The translations under genes and the position numbers were made by a program. From JAWKTM01 sp041399085 (GTDB taxonomy: Bacteria > Planctomycetota > Planctomycetia > Pirellulales > Pirellulaceae), in assembly GCA_041399085.1 (NCBI GenBank), contig JAWKTM010000034.1:10926-74925 (forward strand): a stretch of DNA of 64,000 nucleotides. Direction: 5' to 3'. The notes beneath the pieces are model-generated. The model was not told the origin of the DNA. It saw only the letters and a list, made by a program, of their open reading frames with translations, and ran no database searches. Shown here piece after piece: positions 42,315 through 51,808 of the stretch. Positions within the stretch are counted from its first letter, which is position 1; each line of letters starts with the position of its first letter.

Positions 42315-42907
42315 ATCCCAATTTCAGCCGATTTCAGTTCGCGACTATCTCGATGGCGAGCGAGACGCGAAGCACAAGCACGAGTACGTTCACGGTTTCG
42401 TATATGCGATGGTCGGAGAGACCAACTTGCATAATCGAATCGCGACGAATGCCACCGGTGTTGCATTCGCAGTTGCGAGGCAAGCCGTGCCAAGTCTTCA
42501 ACTCCGACACGAAAATCCGTATCCGGCAAGCTCAGGGGACGCGGTTTTACTATCCCGACGCGTCGGTCGTCTGCCATCGGAATGCATCGGACGAGACGTT
42601 TCAAGATTCGCCGGTGGTCGTGATCGAGGTTATCTCCGAGTCGACTCGGCGCACGGATGAATATGAGAAGCGGGAAGCCTATTTGTCCATCGATTCGCTG
42701 TGCGTGTACATCTTGGCGGAACAGGCTTCCGCCGCGGCGATCGTTTATCGCCGCTTGGACAGCGGGTTTGGACGCGAGACGTATCTCGGCCGCGACGCCG
42801 TGATTTCGCTGCCCGAGATCGCTTGCACTTTGCCGTTGGCCGAACTGTACGAGGATGTTGAGTTCCCCGAGCCGGTAAGCGATGACGAAACGGGTGAGTG
42901 GCTTTGA
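42315..42907 (+). CDS. Uma2-family (DUF820) restriction-endonuclease-fold protein, one frameshift
   Basis: About 197 residues. The N-terminal part (FQPISVRDYLDGERDAKHK, then EYVHGFVYAM) is in one frame and, after a single-base shift near 42460, the rest is intact: VFNSDTKIRI, FYYPDASVVCHR, SPVVVIEVISEST, RTDEYEKREAYLSI, VYILAEQ. The D...EVxS...K pattern is the PD-(D/E)XK core of the Uma2 family, which is expanded in cyanobacteria and planctomycetes and has no settled role. AAGGAG at 42303-42308 is a good ribosome binding site, but the expected ATG at 42315 reads ATC; a nearby deletion could explain this. It is followed 117 bp later by a DUF4058 gene, another expanded family of unknown function. 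Confidence 0.75.
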
Positions 42908-43024
42908 CGGCTCGTGATTCGGGGGCCGGGATCGAGCGGAGTGTTTTCGGAGTGAGATGAATCTCGGTTATACTTGGAAGCGAACTGACGCCTACGTAGA
43001 CTCGCCGTTGCCAAGGGCCGCTCG

Positions 43025-43801
43025 ATGCCTTGTCCCTTTCCTGGAATGGATCCATTTCTGGAGTTGCCTCCGTATTGGAGCGATTTTACGCCTAAGTTTC
43101 TCACGGCAATCAGCAATTCGTTGCTCAGCAGCCTCATGCCGAAGTACGAGGTTCGCATCGAGGAATACTTGGTGTTGCAACACGACGAACAACGATTGCA
43201 TCGACTTCGCCCTGATGTCGTGATCAGCTCGCATGACCGCGAGCGTGGCAGTGTGGCGGTCGCCGTCGAAACCTCGGCTTCAACCGAGCTTGACTACCCT
43301 GAGTTTGATCCGATGACGCAGCGGCGGTTGGTGCTGGCGCATCGCGCCACCGGGCGAGTCATCACGGTGATGGAGATCCTATCCCCGGTAAATAAATCTC
43401 CTGGGGAAGATGGCATAGCGGCTTACGAACGCAAACGGGAAGAATTGCTCACGTCGGGCTGTCATCTGATCGAGATGGACTTGTTGCGCGGCGGGCAGCG
43501 TTTGCCAATGCAAGGCCCGTTGCCGCCCGGCGACTACTTTGCCTACATCGGCCGCAAGGATCGCCGCCCTCGATGTCAAGTGATCGGCTGGCCGTGGCGA
43601 GCGTTATTGCCGCAAGTCCCCGTGCCGTTGTTGCCCGAGGATGGCGAGACAACTTTGGATTTGGCGGCCGCATTTCGGACTGCTTACGATCCGTCGTTCT
43701 ACGACCGACGTTTGCCCTACGATCGCCAGCTCGATCCACCGTTGACGGAGCACGACCGGGAATGGGTCCAGGAACGGTTGGAATCAATGACCAGCACTTG
43801 A
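43025..43801 (+). CDS. DUF4058-family protein
   Basis: 258 residues from ATG at 43025. It opens with the family signature MPCPFPGMDPFLELPPYWSD and contains EILSPVNKSPGEDGIAAYERK, GCHLIEMDLLRGG and YDPSFYDRRLPYDRQL. The length fits the family. No signal peptide or membrane segment is seen. DUF4058 proteins are common in multicellular cyanobacteria and planctomycetes; their function is unknown, though the E-I-L-S-P...K...Y-x-x-K pattern resembles the Uma2 / PD-(D/E)XK core. The Uma2 gene just upstream on the same strand supports a related activity, but this is inference. Confidence 0.85.
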   Translation: MPCPFPGMDPFLELPPYWSDFTPKFLTAISNSLLSSLMPKYEVRIEEYLVLQHDEQRLHRLRPDVVISSHDRERGSVAVAVETSASTELDYPEFDPMTQRRLVLAHRATGRVITVMEILSPVNKSPGEDGIAAYERKREELLTSGCHLIEMDLLRGGQRLPMQGPLPPGDYFAYIGRKDRRPRCQVIGWPWRALLPQVPVPLLPEDGETTLDLAAAFRTAYDPSFYDRRLPYDRQLDPPLTEHDREWVQERLESMTST

Positions 43802-43948
43802 TGGCCCGCGGCGATCTCGGGTTTTGTTGTGGCTGAGCCGAATTTTGCTGACATCAAAAACGATCTTGTCAGCGTTGGCGAATGCGGATACTGTTCGCCC
43901 CTCTTCTCACGGACCAGTCGCTTCCAATCTTTCACGTGGGCGGATGTT

Positions 43949-44689
43949 ATGTCCTCTTGCTGTCAAAATGCACGCCGAACGAAGCTCGCGGCCGCGATGT
44001 TGCTCGCCTGGAGCGCCGTGGCCTCGACCGGCTGCCAGTTTTCCGCGATGGGACAAAATGCGCACGGCGCGAGACTGTATCAGCAGGGTCAGTACCAAGC
44101 GGCCTTGCAGGAGTTCCAAAAGGCGGCGGCCAGTAGTCCGACGAATCCCGATTCGTATTACAACATGGCGGCCACCATGCATCGGCTGGGATCGCAGCAG
44201 AACGACAAGGCGCTGCTGGCTCAGGCCGAAACGCTTTACAACCAATGTCTGGATTTGTCGCCCGATCACGTGGACTGTCATCGCGGGTTGGCTGTGTTAC
44301 TGGTGGAAACGGATCGGCAGGATCGAGCGTTCAATCTGTTGAAGAACTGGGCCACGCGGAGCCCGCAGTTGGCCGACGCGCGGGTCGAACTGGCTCGACT
44401 GTACGAAGAGTTCGGCGACATGGAGACGGCCAAGCTGCAACTGTATCAAGCCGTGCAGTTGGATCCGAACAACCAGCGAGCCTTGATGGCCTTGGGACGC
44501 CAGCGAGAAAAAGCCGGCGATCTTCAGCAAGCGTTGGCCAACTACCAGCGAGCCTACAGCTTGAACAACATGCAGCCCCAATTGGCCGAGCGCATCGCGT
44601 CGCTGCAACGCACGATTGCCGGCCAAGCTCCCGGCACGACCGCCGGCGGCACTCGGCTGGTGAACACCGCGCCAACCACGCGCTACTAG
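43949..44689 (+). CDS. TPR-repeat lipoprotein
   Basis: ATG at 43949 is preferred over the longer open frame because it yields a lipoprotein signal (KLAAAMLLAWSAVASTGCQF) with Cys28 as the likely lipidated residue. The mature part (246 residues in total) is tetratricopeptide repeats: LYQQGQYQAALQEFQKAAA, PDSYYNMAATMHRLG, LYNQCLDLSPDHVDCHRGLA, DARVELARLYEEFGD, PNNQRALMALGRQREKAGD. It is probably anchored in the outer or inner membrane as a scaffold for protein contacts. The last 25 residues are Thr/Gly-rich. It is transcribed alone and ends convergently with serS. Confidence 0.85.
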   Translation: MSSCCQNARRTKLAAAMLLAWSAVASTGCQFSAMGQNAHGARLYQQGQYQAALQEFQKAAASSPTNPDSYYNMAATMHRLGSQQNDKALLAQAETLYNQCLDLSPDHVDCHRGLAVLLVETDRQDRAFNLLKNWATRSPQLADARVELARLYEEFGDMETAKLQLYQAVQLDPNNQRALMALGRQREKAGDLQQALANYQRAYSLNNMQPQLAERIASLQRTIAGQAPGTTAGGTRLVNTAPTTRY

Positions 44690-44712
44690 TCGGATTCAAA
44701 CGTCCGCATCAA

Positions 44713-44731
44713 CACCGCGGCGAAGGCGGTG
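44713..44731. terminator. Hairpin between the convergent TPR and serS genes
   Basis: CACCGC, a seven-base loop, then GCGGTG (44713-44731) lies in the 64-bp gap between two stop codons. It has no T run. A terminator role is inferred from position. Confidence 0.4.
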
Positions 44732-44753
44732 CGGTTCACTACGCCAACGGCGA

Positions 44754-46043
44754 CTAAGCCGACTTCGGTTCGATTCGATCCTTGCCGACGAACGCTCGCA
44801 ATGCTTCGGGCACCACGATGCTTCCGTCCGCTTGCTGATAATTCTCCAGCACGGCGATCATCGCGCGGCTGATGGCGATGGCCGTGCCGTTTAGCGTGTG
44901 AACCAACTGCGTTCCCTTTTCGCCTTTGGTCTTGTAGCGGATGTTCAACCGGCGAGCTTGATAGTCGGTGCAGTTCGACGTGCTGGTGACTTCGCCATAC
45001 TCGCCCGCTTCGCCGCGCCCCGGCATCCAGGCTTCGAGGTCATACTTGCGATAGGCCGGGCCACCCAGATCGCCGGTGGCCGTATCGACCACGCGATATG
45101 CCAAGCCGAGTCCGTCGAACAACCGGCACTCCAACTGGCAAAACTCTTCCAACACCGCGTCGCTTTGATCCGGTTTGGTGAAGGCGAACATCTCGACTTT
45201 GGTGAACTGATGGACGCGGTACAAGCCGCGAGAAGCTCGGCCGGCCGCGCCCGCTTCAGTGCGGAAGCAATGGCTGATGCCGCACAGCTTCATCGGCAAT
45301 TGCTCGGCCTCCAACGTCTGGCCGGACATCAAGCCGCCGATCGTGATCTCAGCGGTTGCCACCAAGTTCAGGTCGCTGTTCTCGATGCTGTAAATCTGGG
45401 TTTCCGGTCCGCGCGGGATGTAACCGGTGCCGTGCAAGATATTCGTATAGGCCAAGTCGGGCGTGACGACCGGCGTGAACCCCTCGCTCATCAACAGTTG
45501 CAGCGCGTATCGTTGCAGCGCCAGCTCCAACAGCACGGCGTCGTTCCGCAGAAAGTAAAAGCCGTGTCCGGCCACGCGAGCGCCGCCTTCGAAGTCGATC
45601 AGATCGAGCCGCTCTGCCAGCTCGACATGATCGAGCGGCTTGAAGTCGAACTTCGGCGGCTCGTGCTTTCCGCGACGCACCTCCAGATTCGCTTGATCGT
45701 CGGCTCCGATCGGGGCGTCGGGATGCGTCATGTTCGGGATCAGCCGCTGGATCGCCACGACCTCCGCGTCCAGCCGATCGTGCTCGGCTTGCGCGGCGTC
45801 CTTCGCTTCGCGCAGCCGGCGTCCTTCTTCCTTGCGAGCTTCCCGTTCGTCCGCGTCCTTGGCCTTGCCGATCGACTTCGACACTTCGTTCGCTTGCCGA
45901 TTCAGCTCTTCGACTTCCTGCAGCTTCGCCCGCCGTTGCGACTCCGATTCCACGAGCCGGTCGATGTCGGCCGAAGCGCCGCGCAGCTCGCAATTGCGTT
46001 TCACGGCTTCGGCATTTTCCAAGATGAATTTACGGTCAAGCAT
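44754..46043 (-). CDS. serS: Seryl-tRNA synthetase
   Basis: 429 residues, normal length. It charges tRNA-Ser and tRNA-Sec with serine in the cytoplasm. Residues 1-105 are the antiparallel coiled-coil tRNA-binding arm (rich in Lys/Glu, LQEVEELNRQANEVSKSIG). The class II core shows the TAEITIGGL region (family TAE motif), motif 2 in CFRTEAGAAGRASRGLYRVH and motif 3 in LNGTAIAISRAMIAVLENYQ. Start MLDRKFILENAEAVK is typical. Its gene lies 33 bp downstream of the M20 peptidase gene on the same strand, so they are likely co-transcribed. Confidence 0.97.
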   Translation of the reverse strand: MLDRKFILENAEAVKRNCELRGASADIDRLVESESQRRAKLQEVEELNRQANEVSKSIGKAKDADEREARKEEGRRLREAKDAAQAEHDRLDAEVVAIQRLIPNMTHPDAPIGADDQANLEVRRGKHEPPKFDFKPLDHVELAERLDLIDFEGGARVAGHGFYFLRNDAVLLELALQRYALQLLMSEGFTPVVTPDLAYTNILHGTGYIPRGPETQIYSIENSDLNLVATAEITIGGLMSGQTLEAEQLPMKLCGISHCFRTEAGAAGRASRGLYRVHQFTKVEMFAFTKPDQSDAVLEEFCQLECRLFDGLGLAYRVVDTATGDLGGPAYRKYDLEAWMPGRGEAGEYGEVTSTSNCTDYQARRLNIRYKTKGEKGTQLVHTLNGTAIAISRAMIAVLENYQQADGSIVVPEALRAFVGKDRIEPKSA

Positions 46044-46076
46044 GAGTCGAAATCACGTTCGTCGGAGAGGAAGGTC

Positions 46077-47453
46077 TTATGAATTCAAACCGGCACTGGC
46101 CAGCTCTTGCCACAAATGGGCGCTGGCCTTGATGCCTCGATGGAAGTCAGCGAGGCAAAACTTTTCGTTCGGGCTGTGGGTATTGTCGTCGTCCAGGCCC
46201 CAGCCGAGCAGCAACGTGTCGACGCCCAATTGTTGGCGAAACGCGGTGACAATGGGAATCGAACCGCCTTCGCGGATGAACACCGGAGCGACACCGAACC
46301 CGCGTTCGATTGCTCGGCTGGCGGCCGCGATGTACGGGCTTTCCAGCGGCGTCATCACGCCCGGAGCGCCGTGCATATCGATCAGCTCCATCTCGATGCC
46401 GGCCGGACAATGCGCTCGCAGGTGAGCTTCCAGCGCGGCCGAAATCTTGTGCGGGTCTTGGTTCGGCACGAGTCTAAAGCTGAACTTGGCTCCCGCGCGG
46501 GCCGGCAGCACCGTCTTCGCGCCTTCGCCCTGATAGCCGCTCCACAACCCGTTCACGTCGCACGTTGGTCGCGCCCAGCGACGTTCGAGCGTCGAGAAAC
46601 CAGCCTCGCCGCCAAGCTGCTCGACGCCCACCTGCTGACGGAAGCCGTCTTCGTCAAACGGCAACTCGGCGAACTGCTGTCGTTCTCGTTCGGTTAGCGG
46701 CACGACATCGTCGTAAAAGCCCGGCACCTGAATGCGTCCCTGATCGTCGATCAACGAAGACAGCAGTCGGCTCAAGACGTTCGCCGGATTCAATACCGCG
46801 CCGCCGAACGTGCCGGAGTGAAGATCTTGCTTCGGCCCGCGCAAACGCAGTTCGTAGTACGCGATGCCACGCAGCCCATACGTGATCGCCGGCCGACCCG
46901 GACCGAACTGACACGTGTCGCTGACTACCACCACGTCGCACTTCAACCGCGCTTGTTCGGCGACCAAAAACTTGTTGACCGCCTCGCTGCCGACTTCCTC
47001 TTCGCCCTCGATCAGAAACTTCAACTGCACGGGCAGATGGCCTTCGGTTTCCATCCAAGCCTGCGCGCTCTTGACGTGCGTCAGCATCTGACCCTTGTCG
47101 TCCGTCGCGCCGCGAGCGTAAATGTTGCCGTCGCGCCGAGTCGGCTCGAACGGCGGCGTCAGCCATTCATTCAACGGATCGGGCGGCTGCACGTCGTAGT
47201 GGCCGTAGACCAACACCGTCGGTGCGCCGGGCACGGCCGGCGATTCGGCATACACGATCGGATGGCCGGCCGTGTCGATCAACTCGGTTTGCAGCCCGAT
47301 TCGCCGCAGATGATCGGCCACCCATTGGCCCGCTCGGCGAACATCGCCGGCGAATTGGCTGTCGGTGCTGACGCTGGGAATCCGCAGCAACTCGCACAGA
47401 TCGTCTTCGAATCGCGTGGCGTTCTCGGCCAGATAGGCTTCCAAGTTTGGCAT
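46077..47453 (-). CDS. M20/M25/M40-family dipeptidase-like metallopeptidase
   Basis: 458 residues. Metal-ligand motifs of the M20 family are in order: VYGHYDVQPPDP (His ligand followed by the catalytic Asp), YARGATDDKGQM (bridging Asp), IEGEEEVGS (catalytic Glu and metal Glu), a metal Asp in VVSDTCQFG, and the C-terminal His in DDDNTHSPNE. The lid/dimerisation domain lies between, with DLHSGTFGG. There is no signal peptide, so it is probably cytoplasmic, cutting di- or tripeptides or N-acyl amino acids. It is the first gene of a likely two-gene unit with serS and is divergent from clpS across a 210-bp gap. Confidence 0.92.
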   Translation of the reverse strand: MPNLEAYLAENATRFEDDLCELLRIPSVSTDSQFAGDVRRAGQWVADHLRRIGLQTELIDTAGHPIVYAESPAVPGAPTVLVYGHYDVQPPDPLNEWLTPPFEPTRRDGNIYARGATDDKGQMLTHVKSAQAWMETEGHLPVQLKFLIEGEEEVGSEAVNKFLVAEQARLKCDVVVVSDTCQFGPGRPAITYGLRGIAYYELRLRGPKQDLHSGTFGGAVLNPANVLSRLLSSLIDDQGRIQVPGFYDDVVPLTERERQQFAELPFDEDGFRQQVGVEQLGGEAGFSTLERRWARPTCDVNGLWSGYQGEGAKTVLPARAGAKFSFRLVPNQDPHKISAALEAHLRAHCPAGIEMELIDMHGAPGVMTPLESPYIAAASRAIERGFGVAPVFIREGGSIPIVTAFRQQLGVDTLLLGWGLDDDNTHSPNEKFCLADFHRGIKASAHLWQELASAGLNS

Positions 47454-47663
47454 GGCAGTTGTTGCGGCAAGAGGTCGCGCTTCGTGGAGCTCCTAGCTAC
47501 GGCGGCGAGCGACAGAAAGCTTTACCGGAGCGGCGGAGCTACAATATACTGATCATGCTTGGCCGCGGCCACGGCACGTCGGGCGTCAAGGCAGGCGTCG
47601 CGGCGATGAACTCAAGCCGGCTCGGCGGCGGCGGTTCCAGGTTCGGAAGGAGTGAGGTGAAAC

Positions 47664-48026
47664 GTGGCGGATAATGCGAACGTAGCGGTTGCCGAACCGG
47701 TCGAGGAGACTCGCACGGCGGTCAAACAGAAACCCGATCAGAAGAAAAAGCCGAAGCGGCAACCGCGCTATCATGTGGTTCTGTGGAACGACGACGATCA
47801 CTCCTACGAGTATGTGATCCTGATGATGAAGGAGCTGTTTCATCATCCGTTCGAGAAGGGATTTCAGATCGCCAAGGAAGTCGACACACGCGGCAAGGCC
47901 ATCTGTCTTACGACGACTCGCGAGCACGCCGAGCTGAAGCAGCAACAGATTCACGCCTACGGCAAGGACATGCAAATCAAACGCTGCAAAGGTTCGATGA
48001 CATCGACGATCGAACCCGAAATCTGA
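47664..48026 (+). CDS. clpS: ATP-dependent Clp protease adaptor ClpS
   Basis: 120 residues from a GTG start at 47664, preceded by GGAAGGAG and GAGG. After a ~35-residue charged, flexible N-terminal arm comes the ClpS core: YHVVLWNDDDHSYEYVILMM (N-degron pocket, including the N-D-D and a following His), VDTRGKAICLTTTREHAELK and a C-terminal strand QIKRCKGSMTSTIEP. ClpS binds the N-domain of ClpA or ClpC and delivers proteins with bulky hydrophobic N-termini to ClpP. No Clp ATPase is in the window. The gene is divergent from the peptidase gene and ends convergently with rsmG. Confidence 0.93.
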   Translation: MADNANVAVAEPVEETRTAVKQKPDQKKKPKRQPRYHVVLWNDDDHSYEYVILMMKELFHHPFEKGFQIAKEVDTRGKAICLTTTREHAELKQQQIHAYGKDMQIKRCKGSMTSTIEPEI

Positions 48027-48047
48027 ACACGGCCTCAGGAATCTTGT

Positions 48048-48084
48048 TTGGCGGCAAGCCAAAGGCGTCGGCGAATCCCGCCAA
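48048..48084. terminator. Inverted repeat between convergent clpS and rsmG
   Basis: TTGGCGG (48048-48054) and CCGCCAA (48078-48084) are exact reverse complements in the 63-bp gap between the two stop codons. A shared terminator is inferred from position; there is no T run. Confidence 0.4.
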
Positions 48085-48089
48085 CCGGC

Positions 48090-48788
48090 TCACACTTCGG
48101 CGGCTTCCCGGCCGCGATGAGCGACCCGCAGGATGACGCTCTCCGAGTCGGTTCCCGGCATCGGGTAGCTGGCCACCTTTCTCAAATCCAAATTGTGCAT
48201 CAGGCCGCGATGCCGGGCCTCGCCGCGCTCGTCCACCCACTTCGGCCCCTTGATCGCCAACAATTGATCGATCGAAGCCCAATGAGGCGCGAACCAAGTG
48301 AGCATCTTCCACAGCGGCCCGACGGCTCGCGCGGTGACCGAGTGATACCGCATGTCGTCCAAGATGTCTTCGGCCCGCGCCGCGTACACGGCAATCGGCA
48401 ACCCCAGCTCCGAGATCATCTCGTCCAACACGCGGGCCTTCTTCTGCACCGATTCGCACAGCGACAATTCCAAATCGGGCCGCAGAATTCCCACCACGAT
48501 GCCCGGCACGCCGCCGCCGCTCCCCACGTCCAACACCTCCTCGCCCTCGGCCAGCAGCTTGCTCAGCTCCAAGCTGTCGATCAAATCGCGCGACACGAAC
48601 TTGTCGTAATCCGTATGACGAGTCAAATTCAGCCGCTCGTTCCATTGCCATAGCAACTCACAGTATCGCTGTAACATCGCAATCCGGTCGTCGGGCAATT
48701 CGATAGCGTATTGTTCGAGAGCCGCGGCCAAAGTCGCGGAAGGTTGATCCGTCACCAGTGGTGTCCCTGCGTGTGAAACGTCGTACAT
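48090..48788 (-). CDS. rsmG: 16S rRNA (guanine527-N7)-methyltransferase RsmG
   Basis: The ATG at 48788 gives 232 residues, the usual family length; the frame is open further upstream but only across the divergent neighbour's start. It methylates G527 of 16S rRNA. Visible are WNERLNLTR, the SAM-binding EVLDVGSGGGVPGI, ESVQKKARVLDEMI, and TARAVGPLWKML. The C-terminal end is charged. It is divergent from the Gfo/Idh/MocA gene, with 94 bp between their starts, and ends convergently with clpS. No gidA or parA genes are next to it. Confidence 0.93.
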   Translation of the reverse strand: MYDVSHAGTPLVTDQPSATLAAALEQYAIELPDDRIAMLQRYCELLWQWNERLNLTRHTDYDKFVSRDLIDSLELSKLLAEGEEVLDVGSGGGVPGIVVGILRPDLELSLCESVQKKARVLDEMISELGLPIAVYAARAEDILDDMRYHSVTARAVGPLWKMLTWFAPHWASIDQLLAIKGPKWVDERGEARHRGLMHNLDLRKVASYPMPGTDSESVILRVAHRGREAAEV

Positions 48789-48882
48789 TGAGTGTGGCCC
48801 GGCCGACAAGCCGCAGCCGACTTCGCCGATCATGGCCTCCGCGCCCGGTTCCCGCAATGCCCGCATCCGCAGGAGTTTGTTG

Positions 48883-50241
48883 ATGTCACCCCGAATCGAT
48901 CGACGCGCCTGGCTAAGCGGCTCGCTCGCCTCTGGTTTGTTCGCAGCCACGACGTGCATCAAGCCGGCCGCCGCGAATCCCAAGCCGCACGACAAGCTGC
49001 GACTGGCCGCGATCGGCGTGGGCAATCGCGGCTTTGACAACTATCTGGCTCTGGCGGACGAAGAGGTCGTGGCGGTGTGCGACGTGGACGAACGTTTCTT
49101 CCGTCCGGTCAAGGACAGCCGCCCCGACGTGGCGACGTTCGCCGATTGGCGCGAACTGCTGGCTCGCGACGACCTCGATTTGGACGGCCTGGTCATCAGC
49201 ACGCCCGACCACACGCACGCGCCGATCGCCCTGGCGGCGCTACGTCGCGGGCTGCATGTGTATTGCGAAAAGCCGCTGGCGCACAGCGTCGCCGAACTGC
49301 GAGCGATGTCGGCCGCCGCCAGCGAGCGTCCGTCGCTCTTGACGCAGATGGGCAACCAGCATCATGCCAGCGACGGTTATCGCCGAGCTGTCGAATGGAT
49401 TCGCAGCGGGCGGCTGGGCGAAGTGCGCGAGGTTCATGTCTGGAGCAGCCGGCCGATTTGGCCCCAAGGAATCGATCGCCCCGCCGACACGCCGCCGGTC
49501 CCCGAATCGCTGCATTGGGACTTGTGGCTCGGCCCCGCGCCCGAACGGCCTTATCATCCGGCCTATCATCCGATGCGTTGGCGAGGCTGGTGGGACTTCG
49601 CCAACGGCGCGATCGGCGACATGGGCCCGCACTTGATCGACGCCGTGCAATGGGGTTTGAATCTGCCCTCGCCAGTCCGCATCGAAGCCGAATCGTCGCC
49701 GGTCAACGACGAGACCGCGCCGCTCTGGAGCATCGTGCGGTTCGATTTCGAGATGCCGTCGACCGACCGCCGCGACGCCGAACCAGCCGCGGCCGACGCG
49801 AATCCGCCGTCGACCGTGCGGGAACTGTCGCTCACCTGGTACGACGGCGGCAAGCAACCGCCGGCCGAAGTCACCGGCGTCGCTCGCCCGCCCGCCCAAG
49901 GCGCCCTCGTCATCGGTTCGGACGCCAAGCTGTTCATCCCCGAGCTAGGCCGCCAGCCCATCGTTGTTCCGCGGCAGAAGGGCGAGCGAATCGAGCCGCC
50001 CGAACCATCGCTGCCGCGGCCCGCCAGCCACATGGACGAATGGCTCACGGCCTGCAAACAGGGCCGCTCCACCAGCAGCGATTTCGCCTACGGACGACAA
50101 CTCAGCGAACTCTGTCTGCTCGGCGCCATCGCCACCCGCGTCGGCCAACCACTGGCATGGTCATCCACCGCCGCCCATTTCACCAACAATCCAGCCGCCA
50201 ACCAACTCCTACAACGCAAATACCGCGACGGCTGGCAATAG
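48883..50241 (+). CDS. Tat-exported Gfo/Idh/MocA-family oxidoreductase
   Basis: ATG at 48883 is chosen because AGGAG lies seven bases upstream; it gives 452 residues beginning with a Tat-type leader (RIDRRAWLSGSLASGLFAAT). The NAD(P)-binding Rossmann fold starts at RLAAIGVGNRGFDNYLALA, and the family motif HVYCEKPLAH contains the EKP signature. GWWDFANGAIGDMGPHLIDA is the typical substrate-domain element with likely catalytic Asp and His. Such exported members are numerous in planctomycetes and are thought to oxidise sugars or inositol-like compounds with a tightly held cofactor. Divergent from rsmG. The frameshifted sulfatase gene follows 66 bp downstream on the same strand and may share its transcript. 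Confidence 0.88.
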   Translation: MSPRIDRRAWLSGSLASGLFAATTCIKPAAANPKPHDKLRLAAIGVGNRGFDNYLALADEEVVAVCDVDERFFRPVKDSRPDVATFADWRELLARDDLDLDGLVISTPDHTHAPIALAALRRGLHVYCEKPLAHSVAELRAMSAAASERPSLLTQMGNQHHASDGYRRAVEWIRSGRLGEVREVHVWSSRPIWPQGIDRPADTPPVPESLHWDLWLGPAPERPYHPAYHPMRWRGWWDFANGAIGDMGPHLIDAVQWGLNLPSPVRIEAESSPVNDETAPLWSIVRFDFEMPSTDRRDAEPAAADANPPSTVRELSLTWYDGGKQPPAEVTGVARPPAQGALVIGSDAKLFIPELGRQPIVVPRQKGERIEPPEPSLPRPASHMDEWLTACKQGRSTSSDFAYGRQLSELCLLGAIATRVGQPLAWSSTAAHFTNNPAANQLLQRKYRDGWQ

Positions 50242-50307
50242 AATGTATGGTTCGCGCTGTTGCTCTTGTATTTATTCTCACCAAATTATCGAATAAGGCA
50301 GCATATC

Positions 50308-51782
50308 ATGGCCAATCTGCGCTTTTCTCGAAGTGTATTTCTTTGCTTGGTTGGAATTCTTTCCGCAACGCAAGCGGTGGTTGCGTATAGCCAGGACTCC
50401 CCGTTTAACGTGCTGTTATTTACGGCCGATGATTTGAATTGCGATTCGTTGGGATGTTATGGATGCAAGACGCCGGATATCACACCTAATTTGGATCGGT
50501 TCGCGGCGCAAGGGATGCGGTTCGAGCGGGGGCACGTGAATGTGGCGATTTGCCAGCCCAGTCGCGGCGTGCTGGCCACCGGACGCTATTCGCATCGCAG
50601 CGGTATCACGGGTTTCTATCATACTGACCGAGATATTCCCACGATCATGCAATCGCTGCGCGAGCATGGTTATCTGACCGGCGTATTGGGCAAAGTGGGC
50701 CATTCGACACCCAAGGCGAATTACCGTTGGGATCTGGCGCGCGATCAAGGCGAGCTGGGCGCGGGACGTGATCCGCAAAAGTACGCTCAGTATTGCCGCG
50801 AATTCTTTGAGATGTGTGAACGTCGGAACAAGCCGTTCTACTTCATGGTCAACTCGCACGATCCCATCCGGCCTATCATGATCCAGCAAAGCCGCCGTTC
50901 GCCAAGGCGGCCGCGACGCCAACTCGGCTGTACGCCACCGACGAGGCCACGATCCCCGGCTTTCTGCCCGATCTGCCTGGCGTGCGAACCGAGCTGTCTC
51001 ACTATTTCAATTCCGTGCGACGATGTGATGATACGTTCGGGGCGGTGATGAAGGCGCTGGACGATAGCGGCATGGCCGATCGCACGTTGGTCATGTTTTT
51101 GTCGGATAACGGAATCGCCGTGCCGTTCGCTAAATGCAACTGTTATCTCAGCAGCACGTACACCGTGGTTGGTGCGTTGGCCCCAAGTAATTCGCCCGGC
51201 TAGTGTGGACCGGACTCACTTTGTGTCCGGTGTCGATTTCTTTCCCACGGTGATGGACGCTCTGGGCCTGCCGATACCTGACGGCGTCGACGGCGTGTCG
51301 TTCGTGCCGCTGCTGAGAGGCGAATCGCAAACCGGGCGCGAACGTGTGTTCACACAGTCGATCGCAAGGCGGGGGGCGATTTCGTGCCGATGCGATGTGT
51401 TCAAGACGAGCGGTTCGGTTATATCTTCAATCCTTGGGCCGACGGCAAGTTTCGCTATCGCAATAACAATGAGGGACTAAGTATGAGAGCGATGGAATCC
51501 GCCGCGGCAACCGATCCCACGATCGCCGAACGCGTGCGTCTGTTTCGCTTTCGGGATTTGGAGGTTCTATGATTTGCGAAATGATCCCGACTCGCTCCAT
51601 AATTTGGTCGACGATCCCAACTACGCGGAGGAGCTCCAACAGTATCGCGATACGTTGGCCGCCTGGATATGAAGCGAACAGAAGACCCCGCCCTGGCGGC
51701 CTTCGCCAGCCGTGAGTCGCCGGCCGCGATCGCCGAGTACTTAAGGCGGGAACGAGCTAGTGGACAGAAACCGAAGAAGTAG
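50308..51782 (+). pseudogene. Secreted sulfatase, about four frameshifts
   Basis: ATG at 50308 starts a signal peptide (FSRSVFLCLVGILSATQAVVA). Then come LLFTADDLNCDSLGCYG (first metal Asp pair), and an intact formylglycine site ICQPSRGVLATGRYS. The frame then shifts near 50865, 51160, 51360 and 51560, but the peptide remains conserved: HDPAKPPFAKAAATPTRLY, MFLSDNGIAVPFAKCNCYL, WPQVIRPASVDRTHFVSGVD, FNPWADGKFRYRNNNEGL, and a C-terminal LAAFASRESPAA before the stop at 51782. It would make ~490 residues, a normal sulfatase. Because the catalytic residues are preserved, sequence errors are more likely than decay. It lies downstream of the exported oxidoreductase gene, so both may act on one sugar. 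Confidence 0.78.
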
Positions 51783-51808
51783 AACATGCACTGCATGACT
51801 AGAGGCCG

